64,000 nucleotides of DNA from Methylorubrum suomiense (GTDB lineage: Bacteria; Pseudomonadota; Alphaproteobacteria; Rhizobiales; Beijerinckiaceae), in assembly GCF_022179765.1 (NCBI RefSeq), contig NZ_BPRE01000009.1:1-64000 (forward strand), written 5' to 3'. The position numbers were made by a program, and so were the translations under genes. Shown here in pieces: positions 54,098 through 63,560 of the stretch. Each line of letters starts with the position of its first letter. Positions within the stretch are counted from its first letter, which is position 1. Below the pieces are notes generated by a model. It was not told the origin of the DNA and ran no database searches. It saw only the letters and a program-made list of their open reading frames with translations.

Positions 54098-54994
54098 ATG
54101 GTCGTCGCGCTGCTCGCGCTCAGTCTCGTTATGATTCTCGGCGGCGTGGCCGCCGTGGTTCAGGGCTTTCCCTACGTGCGCCTGGAGAGCGGCCTCGCCA
54201 TGGTGATCGGTGGATCGACCGCGGCATCGGCCGGGGTCATCCTGCTCGGCCTTTCGGCGGTAGTCGATCGGCTGCGCCGGGTGCAGCGGGCGATCATCGG
54301 CCTGCGCGAGGAAGGCTTTCAGCAGCCGAGCGCCGGGCCGAGCATGACCGAAGCCCCGTCCTGGCTCGCCGCCCCCGACGATCCCCCTCTCGCCACGCCG
54401 TCCGTCGGGTCTTCGGCTGCTCCCGCAGGGCCGATGGCCGGCGCGGCCGGGCTGGCAGGCCTCGGCGCTCTGAGTGCCACCCGGTCCGGTGGACGGGGCA
54501 GCGAGCCCGTCTTCGAGGATCCCGAGCCGGCTGCCGCGGCTTCGAGGGAGGTCGAGCCGCTGTTGCCCGATCTCCTGCCGGAGCCTGAGGCTCCCCAGCG
54601 TGTCCAGCCAGACGACGAAGTTTACGCCGTGGAGAAAGTCTCCACGCCGAACACCAAGCCGGAACCGAGCCTGCCCACCGCCGAGGGCCTGGGCCTGCGT
54701 CCGGCGCTCGATCTGCCGGCCGAGGAAGCTTCGTCCCCCGTGGCACAGCAGCCCGAAACCAAGGTTGACGACGGGAAGTCGACAGAGGCGACGGCGGAAG
54801 GCGTTCACACTTCTGACGAAGAGTCCGAACGCCACGCGGTGGGCAGCTATTCGTCGGGCGCCAACACCTACGTGATGTTCTCAGACGGGTCGATCGAGGC
54901 GGACACGCCGCGGGGCCGATTCACCTTCGGCTCGCTCGATGAACTCAAGAGCTTCGTCAATGCGGGCGGCGAAGAGGCCCGCGGGGCAGCCTGA
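54098..54994 (+). CDS. membrane protein of unknown function
   Basis: A 298-residue protein from ATG 54098. Two N-terminal membrane helices (about 2-21 and 32-54) with a short loop, a long acidic, Pro/Ala/Glu-rich disordered middle (about 75-245), and a compact conserved-looking end: VGSYSSGANTYVMFSDGSIEADTPRG then RFTFGSLDELKSFV. That C-terminal motif resembles a small beta domain seen in Rhizobiales membrane proteins. It diverges from sodB with a 274-nt spacer. The layout suggests a cytoplasmic sensor or scaffold domain on a tether; no function is known to me. Confidence 0.75.
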   Translation: MVVALLALSLVMILGGVAAVVQGFPYVRLESGLAMVIGGSTAASAGVILLGLSAVVDRLRRVQRAIIGLREEGFQQPSAGPSMTEAPSWLAAPDDPPLATPSVGSSAAPAGPMAGAAGLAGLGALSATRSGGRGSEPVFEDPEPAAAASREVEPLLPDLLPEPEAPQRVQPDDEVYAVEKVSTPNTKPEPSLPTAEGLGLRPALDLPAEEASSPVAQQPETKVDDGKSTEATAEGVHTSDEESERHAVGSYSSGANTYVMFSDGSIEADTPRGRFTFGSLDELKSFVNAGGEEARGAA

Positions 54995-55126
54995 GCACTT
55001 CGTGACTTGTAGCCCGCCGCGGCTCAAGCCGTTGCAGGGTCAAGGTCTGGGTTCGGTTGCCGCGATCGACTCGATGGACCAAACGTCTCAACGAACACGA
55101 CAGCGCCGCTCGCGTCTCACGCCCCA

Positions 55127-56860
55127 TCACGCCAGCGGATTGAGCGCCGGGTTTCGCTCCGGAAGGGGCGCGGCGAGCGTCAGGTGGAAGCCCTCCGGCG
55201 CATAATCCGTGGTGATCTTCGCCTGGACCTGCGTCGTCAGAACTCGTTGCAGGAGGCGTGAACCGAAGCCCTGGCGGGTCGGCGGCGCGACGGCGGGGCC
55301 GCCGCTCTCGCGCCAGTCGAGATGCAGCATGCCCGCCTCGACGCTCCACGTGATGGCGACGCGCCCGCGCCCGGTGGAAAGGGCGCCGTACTTCGCCGCA
55401 TTGGTCGTCAGCTCATGGATCGCCATGCCGATTGGCACCGCGATGTCGGAGGGCAGATCGACCGGGGGACCGTCCAGGGCGATGCGCAGATCCGGAGAAG
55501 TCTCCGTCTCGCTCTCGGTGTAGGGCATCAGCTCGGAGGCGAGCAGGTCGCGCAGATTCGCGGTCTGCCACGTCGCCTCGGTCAGCACGCTGTGAGTATG
55601 CGCGAGGGACTTGATGCGGCCGACGAAGGCTTCGTGGAAGTTGTCGATGCTGGTCGCGGTGCGCGCGGTCGAGCCCACGATCGCTTGAACCGTGGCCAGC
55701 GTGTTCTTCACCCGATGATGCAATTCGCGGATGAGCAGGCTCCGCCGCTCCTCGGATTGATAATGATCGGTCACGTCGGCAACGACGCCGATCAGACGCC
55801 GGGGCAAGGAGCCGGGGCGGCTCCGCTCGAACCGGCCCGCCATATCGATGGTGCGCCACGTGCCGTCGTCGTGGCGGCGGATGCGTCCGGTGGCGTGCAG
55901 GATCGTGTCGTCCCGCAACGCCCGCACGATCGCCTGACGGAACATCGAGCGATCGTCGGGGTGCAGGATCTCCTTCAGAAAGGTCGCCTTGCCGATGCTG
56001 CCCTCTTCCGGCCGCCGGCCGAATAGGGCGAACATCCGATCGTTTTCCCAGGTCGCCCGATCATCGAGGACGTGCCATTCGAAGATGCCGAGATTGGCGA
56101 CCGTGGTGGCGACCCGCAGCCGCTCCTCGCGCTCGGCCAAAGCGGCGCGCGCTTCGACCCGTGTGGTGATGTCCTGAACCACACCGACGATGCCGATCGG
56201 CGCACCGTCCGGAGACAGGAGCGCCTCTCCGCGGGCCCCGATCCAGATCTCGGAATCGTCCGTAGCGCGACGAAAGCGCGTCTGAAACTCGTAAGGGCGC
56301 CGTTCCGCGATCGCTTCGGCGACGGTGATTCCGATGCGCTCCGCCTCGTCCGGGTCGATCCGCTCGCGCATCGCCGCCCACGTCACGGAGCGACCCGGCG
56401 CGTAGCCGAGGATCTGTGCCGCCCTGCGTGAGAAGGCCATCTCGCCGGTCTCAAGGTCCCAGCGCCATTCGCCGAGGCCGGCTGCGGTCAAGGCATCGCG
56501 ATTCTGCTCGGCCCGGACCAGCTCATCGGCATCGACCGGCTCGGCCACCGCCACCGTCTCGCCACCCGCCCCCTCCGAGAGGGACAGGCGCAGATCGATA
56601 CCGGTGCCATCGGCGCGCCGCCAGCGGTGGATTCCGGCTTCGATGGCGAGCGCGCCGTCCAGCACGGACGTCGCTGACTGACCGTCGAGGCTACCGAGTT
56701 CGAGCCCGAGCCAGCGACAGAGACGCGGATTGGCCGCCCGGATGGTCCGGCGATCGGGCGAGAGAATCGCGAGTCCAACCGGCGCAGCCTCGAAGGCAGC
56801 CCGGTAGAGGCCGGGCGACACATCCGGCGATCGAGAACCCTGGTCCGCCCGTTCGAGCAA
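55127..56860 (-). CDS. soluble multi-PAS histidine kinase (HWE/HisKA_2 type)
   Basis: A 577-residue kinase with no membrane segment. Three PAS-like modules: about 17-110 (YRAAFEAAPVGLAILSPDRRTIRAANPR), about 125-240 (GLGEWRWDLETGEMAFSRRAAQILGY) and about 245-370 (TTVANLGIFEWHVLDDRATWENDRMFALFG). The phospho-His is in LIRELHHRVKNTLATVQAI, the HWE/HisKA_2 form, with ATP motifs HELTTNAAKYGALS and WRESGGPAV. The first codon appears to be TTG 56860. No response regulator is beside it. Such kinases in this group often sense light, oxygen or general stress. Confidence 0.9.
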   Translation of the reverse strand: MLERADQGSRSPDVSPGLYRAAFEAAPVGLAILSPDRRTIRAANPRLCRWLGLELGSLDGQSATSVLDGALAIEAGIHRWRRADGTGIDLRLSLSEGAGGETVAVAEPVDADELVRAEQNRDALTAAGLGEWRWDLETGEMAFSRRAAQILGYAPGRSVTWAAMRERIDPDEAERIGITVAEAIAERRPYEFQTRFRRATDDSEIWIGARGEALLSPDGAPIGIVGVVQDITTRVEARAALAEREERLRVATTVANLGIFEWHVLDDRATWENDRMFALFGRRPEEGSIGKATFLKEILHPDDRSMFRQAIVRALRDDTILHATGRIRRHDDGTWRTIDMAGRFERSRPGSLPRRLIGVVADVTDHYQSEERRSLLIRELHHRVKNTLATVQAIVGSTARTATSIDNFHEAFVGRIKSLAHTHSVLTEATWQTANLRDLLASELMPYTESETETSPDLRIALDGPPVDLPSDIAVPIGMAIHELTTNAAKYGALSTGRGRVAITWSVEAGMLHLDWRESGGPAVAPPTRQGFGSRLLQRVLTTQVQAKITTDYAPEGFHLTLAAPLPERNPALNPLA

Positions 56861-56945
56861 TCCGTTCCCCGTTCAGCAGCCCCGGCCGCTTCCACCAGCA
56901 TGGCCGAGGGCACGGCGACCGGCAAGGCCACGGGGGAGGCAAGCC

Positions 56946-57890
56946 CTAACTTGGCCGCCGGGTCAACAGCTTGGGCAGGCTGAGTGCCAACATCCGCCCG
57001 GCCCTGAAGACGGCGCCCGCGTCACCGGAACCACCCCGGAGCAGGGCGCGTGCAAACCGAACCGGCAGGTTCACGACGAAAGCCGCTGCGAGAACGCCGA
57101 ACGAAACGACCCGTCCATAATGCTTCTCGGCATAGAGCGCCTGGGCGCGCAGAAAGTAGAACAGGCGCCGATCCTTCACGGCCTCGGTGGTCCCCTGGCC
57201 GCGGTGGCGGATCACGGCCTGTGCGGCATGGCACACGTGAAAGCCCGCCGCATTCGTCCGGGTGCAGAGATCGGCATCCTCCCAATAGACGAAGAAGCGC
57301 TCATCGAAGCCGCCGAGCCGCGCGAAGAGCGAGCGGCGGATCATCAGGAAAGCCCCCATCACCGCATCGACGGGCCGCGTGTCGGCGTGGTCCCAGTCGA
57401 GCCGGAAATGCGGCGCGACGAGTCTCGGAAAGAGGCGGTCGAGAAACAGGGTGTGTGCGACGAGGCTGGCGGCGGTGGGCGTGCGCGCGCAGGTGCGATG
57501 GGTCTCCCCGGCCTCATCGACGAGCCGTGCGCCGACGATCCCCGTGCGGCCCTGTGCGTCCAGCACCGCGCGGGCCTGCGCGATCCCATCACGGCTCACC
57601 TCCGTATCGGGATTGAGGAACAGGATCGCGTCGGCGGAGCCGAGGGCGGCACCCTGGTTGCAGGCCCGGGCAAAGCCGAGATTGTCGGCATTCCGCAGCA
57701 CAGTCACGGCAAGGCCGCGCCGTTCGAGGTACGGTAGCGCCAGAGCGTCCACCGAGCCGTCGGACGAGGCATTGTCGACGACGACCACGCGCAGCGATGC
57801 AGGATCTCGGCAGTCCGCCAGGCTCGCAAGACAGGCCGCCAGTTGCGACCCGGCGTTCCAGTTGACGATGACGATGTCGAGAGGCGTCAC
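56946..57890 (-). CDS. family 2 glycosyltransferase
   Basis: A 314-residue GT-A enzyme. GTG 57890 begins VTPLDIVIVNWNAGSQLAACL; the start overlaps the stop of the next upstream gene (GTGA), so translation is coupled. Motifs: VVVVDNASSDGSVDAL, NADNLGFARACNQGA, FLNPDTEVSRDG (the DXD-like site) and FFVYWEDADLCTR. The C-terminal part has YFLRAQALYAEKHYGR and a hydrophobic helix. Typical of rhamnosyl- or related transferases acting on cell-surface polysaccharide; sugar unknown. Confidence 0.92.
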   Translation of the reverse strand: MTPLDIVIVNWNAGSQLAACLASLADCRDPASLRVVVVDNASSDGSVDALALPYLERRGLAVTVLRNADNLGFARACNQGAALGSADAILFLNPDTEVSRDGIAQARAVLDAQGRTGIVGARLVDEAGETHRTCARTPTAASLVAHTLFLDRLFPRLVAPHFRLDWDHADTRPVDAVMGAFLMIRRSLFARLGGFDERFFVYWEDADLCTRTNAAGFHVCHAAQAVIRHRGQGTTEAVKDRRLFYFLRAQALYAEKHYGRVVSFGVLAAAFVVNLPVRFARALLRGGSGDAGAVFRAGRMLALSLPKLLTRRPS

Positions 57891-58804
57891 GGCGGCGCGT
57901 CCGCGGGTCGACCGAGCCGCCCGAGCAATCCCGCCGCCCCGGCCTTCAGGAGGCGGACCAACAGGCGCGGATCGAAGCCGTGGTGGCCCCAGTAGAGCCC
58001 GACCTGCGCGGGGAGGTAAGCCATCTGCTTGAGCTTCCAGCGGGTCGGCACGTGCGGCAGGCGCCAACTATAGGTGGTGTTGCGCACGTAGACGGCCATG
58101 CGAAAGGCCGGCTGATCCGGCATCGCCAGCGGCAGGAAGCGGGAACGGATCGTACCGCGCCCGACGCTGTGCGGGATCGCGGTGGCCGGGTCCATCCAGC
58201 AGGCAAAGCCCCGCGCCCAGGCGCGGAAGCACCATTCGAGATCGACCGCATCGATGAAGAAGTCTTCGCGGAAGGGCCCGATCACGTCGAAGGCCGCAAG
58301 GTCGAGCAGCGAGCCGGAGGTCGCCAGAAACTCCACCGGCAGCAGGGCACCGATGGGGGGCGTGCGCGGTCTCAACGGATAGCGCGGTGCCTTGTGGCCG
58401 GGATTGGGCGCGGCGGCCGGACCGATGAGGGCGGGAACGAGCGCTTGCCCCTTCATCGCACCGGCCAGACGGTCCAGGGCGAAGCCCAGCGCGCGGGCCG
58501 TATCCGGGGAGGTGTCGGCGTCCTGATCGAGTAGGAACAGGCGGCGGAAACCGGCTGCGGCGGCGGCCTCGGCCAGCCGGTTGAGCGCGGCTCCGATGCC
58601 AAGATTACGGCCCTCGCCCAATCGCACCACACCCGGCGTCGTGCCGAGCTGCGACAGGGCATCGGGCGGGATGCCACCGTTGTCGAAGACGAAGATCGGC
58701 ATCCGCCCGCCGAAGCGCTCCGCGACCCGTACGACCTGCGCCGTCGAGGGGCGAAAGAAGACCACCGCGACGGCGGTGCTGGAGAGGGAATCAGAGGACG
58801 ACAC
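57887..58804 (-). CDS. family 2-like glycosyltransferase (rhamnosyltransferase type)
   Basis: A 305-residue protein. The start is uncertain; I take GTG 58804 because GGGGGC precedes it (a TTG at 58840 is also open). Motifs: TAVAVVFFRPS, IFVFDNGG, GRNLGIGAALNRLAEAA, LFLLDQDADTSPDTA (acidic site), SGSLLDLAAFDVIGPFREDFFIDAVDLEWCFRAWARG in parts, and VRNTTYSWRLPHVPTRWKLKQM. This is the pattern of dTDP-rhamnose transferases (RfbF type). It overlaps the downstream transferase by 4 nt. No other sugar genes are near, so the pair is isolated. Confidence 0.88.
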   Translation of the reverse strand: MSSSDSLSSTAVAVVFFRPSTAQVVRVAERFGGRMPIFVFDNGGIPPDALSQLGTTPGVVRLGEGRNLGIGAALNRLAEAAAAAGFRRLFLLDQDADTSPDTARALGFALDRLAGAMKGQALVPALIGPAAAPNPGHKAPRYPLRPRTPPIGALLPVEFLATSGSLLDLAAFDVIGPFREDFFIDAVDLEWCFRAWARGFACWMDPATAIPHSVGRGTIRSRFLPLAMPDQPAFRMAVYVRNTTYSWRLPHVPTRWKLKQMAYLPAQVGLYWGHHGFDPRLLVRLLKAGAAGLLGRLGRPADAPP

Positions 58805-59132
58805 AGCGCCCCCATTGCGACGGTCCGGCCAGTGAGACAAGAGTTGTGGGCACGGGGCTGACCGTCAAGCTTCGCAGCTCGATGGGCGCTAGCCCACGGT
58901 TATCGGAACACCAACCGAGAATCGTTCGTCAGCCGAACTCTCAAGCCGAGGGGCGGCACCCTCCCTGAGGGGATATCGTTCGCATCACCCCCATGGCACG
59001 CGACCCCTCCTTGGAAAGCATGGTGCATGACCGCTTAAGGGAAGCGAAATTTCACACGTCGGGAAATTTATCAAATGTTATAAAAAATCAGCGTAACTGA
59101 GCACGCGATGTTTCAGCCCGAGACGGATCATC

Positions 59133-60611
59133 ATGATTCGACGCTTCCACGACGATGTCCGCGCCAAGTACGACGCGCTCAATCTCTCGCAAGCCATGAT
59201 CGAGTTTTCTCTCGACGGAATTATCGTTACTGCCAACGCGAATTTTCTCGCGGCCGTAGGCTATGATCTCAGTGAAGTGAGAGGCTTACATCACAGCCTT
59301 TTCCTCGAGCCGTCCTATGCCGGCAGCGATGACTATAGAAAATTCTGGGCGGCGCTGTGTCGTGGGGCCAATCGATCTGCCGAATTCAAGCGCATCGGCA
59401 AGAACGGCCGCGAGATCTGGATGCAGGCGAGCTACAATCCCGTGCGGGATCGATCTGGCAATGTCGTAAAGATTATCAAGATCGCGACCGATATCACCGA
59501 ACAAAAGCGCCAGAATCTCGATGTCGCCGGTCAGATCGCGGCACTAAACCGGTCGCAAGCCATCATCGCCTTCACCCCCGACGGCACGATCCTGGAAGCC
59601 AATGACAATTTCCTCGCTGCGGTAGGCTACCGAGCAGAGGAGATCCAGGGTCGTCATCACAACCTGTTCGTCGATCCGGCCGAGCAGGCCGGGGAAACCT
59701 ATCGATCCTTCTGGACGTCGCTCGCGCAGGGATCGTATCACTCGGCCGAGTTCCGCCGTATCGCGAAGGGCGGGCGGGACATCTACATCCAGGGAAGCTA
59801 CAATCCGATCACGGACGCGAACGGACGTGTCGTCAAGGTGGTGAAATTCGCCACCGACGTCACCGCCCAGGTGCGCGAGCGCCAGCTTCGAGCCGAGGCA
59901 CAGCGCGCGATCAGCACCGATCTCGACGCCATCGGATCGGCCGTGGTGGACGTGTCCCAACAAACCGGCGAGGCGGCCCGCACGATCGGTCGGGTGTCCG
60001 ACGAGATCCAAGCGGTCGCGGCTGGCACGGAAGAGCTCTCGGCCTCGGTCGGCGAAATCAGCCAGCAGGTCAGTTCCGCGGCCCAGATGGCGCAGGATGC
60101 GGTCCAGCGGGCCGAACATGCGGGGACCATCATCGGGAGCCTGAGTGATCAAACGGCGCAGATCGGCGCCGTCGTTCTGATGATTCAGGGTATCGCAGCG
60201 CAGACCAACCTGTTGGCACTCAATGCCAGCATCGAGGCAGCTCGGGCCGGCGAGGCGGGCCGGGGATTCGCCGTGGTCGCTTCCGAAGTGAAGACTCTGG
60301 CCGAGCAGACCGCGCGGGCGACGGACCAGATTCGTGCGCAAATCACGGCGACGCAACAGGCGGCGAAAGACGCGGTTTCCGCGATCGATGCCATTCAGAA
60401 GATGATTCGAACTTTGAACGACGTCTCGGCGACCATCGCCTCCGCGGTCGAAGAACAATCGGCCATCACCTGCCAGATCTCGAGCAGTATGCAGACGGCC
60501 TCGCGCGAAGCGGTCAGTATCGCCGGTGCGGTCGAGTTGATTGCCGGTGCAACCCGCAACGTCGATGCGGCCACGGGTCAGGTGCGGGAAGTCGCGCGCA
60601 AGATCGCGTGA
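59133..60611 (+). CDS. soluble methyl-accepting chemotaxis protein with two PAS domains
   Basis: A 492-residue receptor without membrane helices or HAMP. Two PAS domains that look like a duplication: about 20-130 ([24 protein letters not shown]) and about 140-255 ([24 protein letters not shown]), both followed by (R/A)EFKRI-like and [18 protein letters not shown] segments. The signalling tip is [30 protein letters not shown]. The PAS domains probably bind haem or flavin and sense oxygen or redox state (Aer-like). It diverges from the glycosyltransferase pair behind an AT-rich spacer of 292 nt. Confidence 0.95.
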   Translation: MIRRFHDDVRAKYDALNLSQAMIEFSLDGIIVTANANFLAAVGYDLSEVRGLHHSLFLEPSYAGSDDYRKFWAALCRGANRSAEFKRIGKNGREIWMQASYNPVRDRSGNVVKIIKIATDITEQKRQNLDVAGQIAALNRSQAIIAFTPDGTILEANDNFLAAVGYRAEEIQGRHHNLFVDPAEQAGETYRSFWTSLAQGSYHSAEFRRIAKGGRDIYIQGSYNPITDANGRVVKVVKFATDVTAQVRERQLRAEAQRAISTDLDAIGSAVVDVSQQTGEAARTIGRVSDEIQAVAAGTEELSASVGEISQQVSSAAQMAQDAVQRAEHAGTIIGSLSDQTAQIGAVVLMIQGIAAQTNLLALNASIEAARAGEAGRGFAVVASEVKTLAEQTARATDQIRAQITATQQAAKDAVSAIDAIQKMIRTLNDVSATIASAVEEQSAITCQISSSMQTASREAVSIAGAVELIAGATRNVDAATGQVREVARKIA

Positions 60612-60909
60612 CGCACCGCCCCCTAGGCGCGGCGAAGATAGTCGGATGGGCCGAGCGCCCCCTGCCATCGCGTCGCGCAGCACAATTCTGATCAAGTTCT
60701 CGGTGGGAGAGGACGCCGTTCGGTGCGTCCTCGGCGGGTGTCGTGTTCCGTCACCTCTGACAAGTTCGACCGGACCGGGAGTGTAGATGAGTCGATGAAT
60801 GAGTGGCGTTGCCGTCCCATATCCATTCTTCATCTGTGATTGGGATGTGGACGTAAGCGGGTAGGTTCGCTCCATTCATTCCCGCCGCCACAGGGGGCGT
60901 CGAGGAAAC

Positions 60910-62421
60910 TTACTCGACGATCAGCTTGTAGCTCTGTCCCGGCTTCACACTCGCGCCCCGTTCCAGACCGTTGAGGACGAGGAACCGGTCCGTGGCGCGG
61001 TCCGGCGCCACCATGCGGCGGGAGAAGCTCTCCACCGTGTCGCCGGGCGCCGCGATGACGATACGCAGATGGGCGGGCTTGAGGCTCGCTGCCTCCTCCG
61101 GCTCGATCGGGCGCAGGCTCTCGACCCATCGGCGGAAGGCCGGATCGGGGTCGGTCGCGCCCTTGGCCGCCATGATCATACGGTAGGTCGTCTCGCCGAC
61201 GCGGATCGCCGCGAGGCGGAAAGTCCAGTCCTTGCCCTTCGACAGAGCGGTCACGGTCGGATGCCCGCCGATGATACGGTTCTCGACGGAAGTCGAATCG
61301 ATGGCGTCGTTCCAGGTGGCGCGCAGCACCTCTTCGAGACCGCGATCGGCGCTGGCCTCGACCTGATCGAACAACAGGCGGCGGCTGCCCTCGGGGGTCG
61401 TGCCGAGCACGGCGTTGCGGGTGTTCTCGATGGCGAAGGCATCGGGCACCTCGAAGGCGATGCGCAGGCCCGGATGCAGGAAGCGGCGGCCCCGCACCAT
61501 GCCGTCGCCGGGATTGTCGCCGTAGGCGAGCCCGTCGATGGCCGCGAGGTAGCGGGCGCGCTCGTCCACCCCGAGACCGGGGGCGCCGATGCGACGCGCC
61601 GCGCGGGTCACGAGGGCGATGCGCTCGGTCGTGGCCGGGTGGGTCGCGAGCATGTCCGGTTCGGCCGCGTTGCCGTTGCCGGTCTTGAGGGCCATGGTGC
61701 GGTTGAGTGCCTCCAGGAAGCGGCTCGCACCGAACGGGTCGTAGCCGGCCTGGGCCAGCACGCGTACGCCGCTCGTATCGGCCTCGAATTCCTGCTCGCG
61801 GGAGAACCGGGCCAGGGTGAACTTGGACTGGTTTTCGAGCTGCGCGCCGGTCACCGGATCGTTCAGAACGTCGGCCACGACGCGGCTGACGAGTTGCGAG
61901 CGCAACGCCATCTCGCTGCGGGCCGTGGCATGGCGCAGCGTCACGTGGGCAATCTCGTGCGCCAGCACCGCCGCCACCTCCGACGTGTCGGTCGCGAGCG
62001 CGAGCAGCCCGCGGGTGACGTAGAGGCGGCCGCTTGGGAGGGCGAAGGCGTTGACGACGGGCGAATCGAGCAGGGTGACCGCGTAGGCTTCGTCCGGTCG
62101 CTCGCTGGCGCGCACCAGCCGCTCGGTGACCTCGGTGAGGAGCTTGTGGGCGGCCGGCGCCCTGTACTCACCGCCGAAGGAGGCGACGAGCTTGGAATGG
62201 TCCGCATCGTCGCCGATGCGAACGCGGCCTGTGGTCTTGGGGGCCTGCTCCGGTACCCTAATCGTGGCGGGCGTCAGAACGCTTCCCGTCTGATCGGCGG
62301 CGCAGGCCGAGAGGAAGGCCACGAGCCCGATTATGAAGGCATGCGCGGAGAACCGGCCCGCCACGAGCCGATCCTCACGGCGTGCTTGCCGCATCGATCC
62401 GTTGTGCCGATCCCCCGTCAT
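60910..62421 (-). CDS. M48-family metallopeptidase, lipoprotein, with C-terminal LysM-like end
   Basis: A 503-residue zinc peptidase. ATG 62421 is used (ATG 62394 also possible). Lipoprotein signal with lipobox FLSAC. The M48 core has VLAHEIAHVTLRHATARSEM (HExxH) and EFEADTSGVRVLAQAGYDP with the third ligand. Beyond about residue 300 a separate domain follows, and the last 50 residues look LysM-like: APGDTVESFSRRMVAPDRA and RFLVLNGLERGASVKPGQSYKL. Relatives (BepA/LoiP type) act in outer-membrane quality control. It starts 6 nt after the upstream SNase-like gene. Confidence 0.93.
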   Translation of the reverse strand: MTGDRHNGSMRQARREDRLVAGRFSAHAFIIGLVAFLSACAADQTGSVLTPATIRVPEQAPKTTGRVRIGDDADHSKLVASFGGEYRAPAAHKLLTEVTERLVRASERPDEAYAVTLLDSPVVNAFALPSGRLYVTRGLLALATDTSEVAAVLAHEIAHVTLRHATARSEMALRSQLVSRVVADVLNDPVTGAQLENQSKFTLARFSREQEFEADTSGVRVLAQAGYDPFGASRFLEALNRTMALKTGNGNAAEPDMLATHPATTERIALVTRAARRIGAPGLGVDERARYLAAIDGLAYGDNPGDGMVRGRRFLHPGLRIAFEVPDAFAIENTRNAVLGTTPEGSRRLLFDQVEASADRGLEEVLRATWNDAIDSTSVENRIIGGHPTVTALSKGKDWTFRLAAIRVGETTYRMIMAAKGATDPDPAFRRWVESLRPIEPEEAASLKPAHLRIVIAAPGDTVESFSRRMVAPDRATDRFLVLNGLERGASVKPGQSYKLIVE

Positions 62422-62426
62422 GCCGT

Positions 62427-63251
62427 TCAGCGCCGCAGCGCCTGCTCCCCCTCGACCACCTCGATCGCGTCCCGGCCCGTCAGGTCGATGACCGGCCCCC
62501 GACCCATCTCGACCATACCGCGGATTCGCACGAAGCGTCCCTTCAGCGTGGCCGCAGACAAACCATGATCGGCCAACCGGCGCCAAGTGCGTTTCTGCAC
62601 GGTCACGGTGAGGCCCTGCGCTCCCCGGGGAGCGAAGTCGAGATAGGTCCGGGCGCTGCGTTCACCGACATGGAGGATCCGTCCCACCACGACGGTGAAG
62701 CGTCCAGCTCGCGCCGTGAGCGCCGCCGCATCTTCGGCCTCGATCGGGCCCCCCGTCCATATCCCGAGTCCGGCCGCGCGCGGTGCCGCTTCGAGGCTCC
62801 GCAGGCCAGGACGGCAGAGAAGATCCGCCTCGCCGGGATCGGCGTAAGCGAGGCCCGCCGCGATCAGCCCTCCCGCAAGATCCTCCGGCTCGCCGCCATC
62901 GCTGACCGCATCGACTCGGTGGCGGCCCCAGCGGTCGGCGCTGCCGCGCTCGGTCAGGATGAGCGGCTTCTCGCGAAAGTTGAGCAGCCAAGTGCGCGCG
63001 CTGGCCTCGACCGCGGGGTCATCGGTCCAGCGCGCATCCGACAGCACCGCCCGTTGTCCGGATGCGAAGATCAACTCGCCGCGGGGCCCGAGGCCGGCGA
63101 GCCGATCCACCCACGCCGGCCCGGCTCGACAGGATTCGTCCGCCGCAACCACCCCCGAGGGCGACGCAGCGCAGAAGGCGGCCAGCAGAAAGAGGCTGCT
63201 GCGCCCGCACGGAGGGGCGCTGTCGATCCGGCCGGACGTCATCCGGGGCAT
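62427..63251 (-). CDS. exported SNase-like (thermonuclease-family) protein, degenerate active site
   Basis: A 274-residue protein; ATG 63251 is a choice (ATG 63242 also fits). Signal sequence at about 12-35 (SSLFLLAAFCAASPSGVVAA). The SNase fold is suggested by GQRAVLSDARW, LILTERGSADRWGRHRVDAV and AGLAYADPGEADLL with LEAAPRAAGLGIW, but the first catalytic Arg (RLxGIDxPE) is not present, so activity is doubtful. A second beta-rich domain follows (FTVVVGRILHVGERSARTYLDFAP... and RIRGMVEMGRGPVIDL). It is upstream of and close to the M48 gene, 5 nt apart. Confidence 0.7.
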   Translation of the reverse strand: MPRMTSGRIDSAPPCGRSSLFLLAAFCAASPSGVVAADESCRAGPAWVDRLAGLGPRGELIFASGQRAVLSDARWTDDPAVEASARTWLLNFREKPLILTERGSADRWGRHRVDAVSDGGEPEDLAGGLIAAGLAYADPGEADLLCRPGLRSLEAAPRAAGLGIWTGGPIEAEDAAALTARAGRFTVVVGRILHVGERSARTYLDFAPRGAQGLTVTVQKRTWRRLADHGLSAATLKGRFVRIRGMVEMGRGPVIDLTGRDAIEVVEGEQALRR

Positions 63252-63560
63252 CGGGGCGGGCAGGCAGTTCACAGCGCGCGTCTCTGTTATGCCTCGTTGC
63301 GGTTGGGCGCCATGATCGTGACGGATCCCGCCCGGAACGGGGCAGGATCGGGTCGCTTCGCTTCTTTCGCTACCACTGCTGCGGACCGGCCACAGCGCAT
63401 CGCGGTAGCCCAGAATCCTGGGTGAGGCGGAGGCGCCACACCAGTTTGAATTCCGGCAACGGCCACGCTTTTCCCGCGTCGGGTGATCGTCGCGCCTTGT
63501 GAGCATCGCAATTGGCAGCAACGGGAGCCCGCAGGTTTTGCGGGAATGTAAGGGGTCTCG
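63252..63560. other. divergent spacer before the inhibitor-like lipoprotein gene
   Basis: 309 nt between the SNase-like gene and the lipoprotein gene on the other strand. It should hold promoters for both. I see no clear -10/-35 pair, repeat or RNA gene. Confidence 0.4.
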
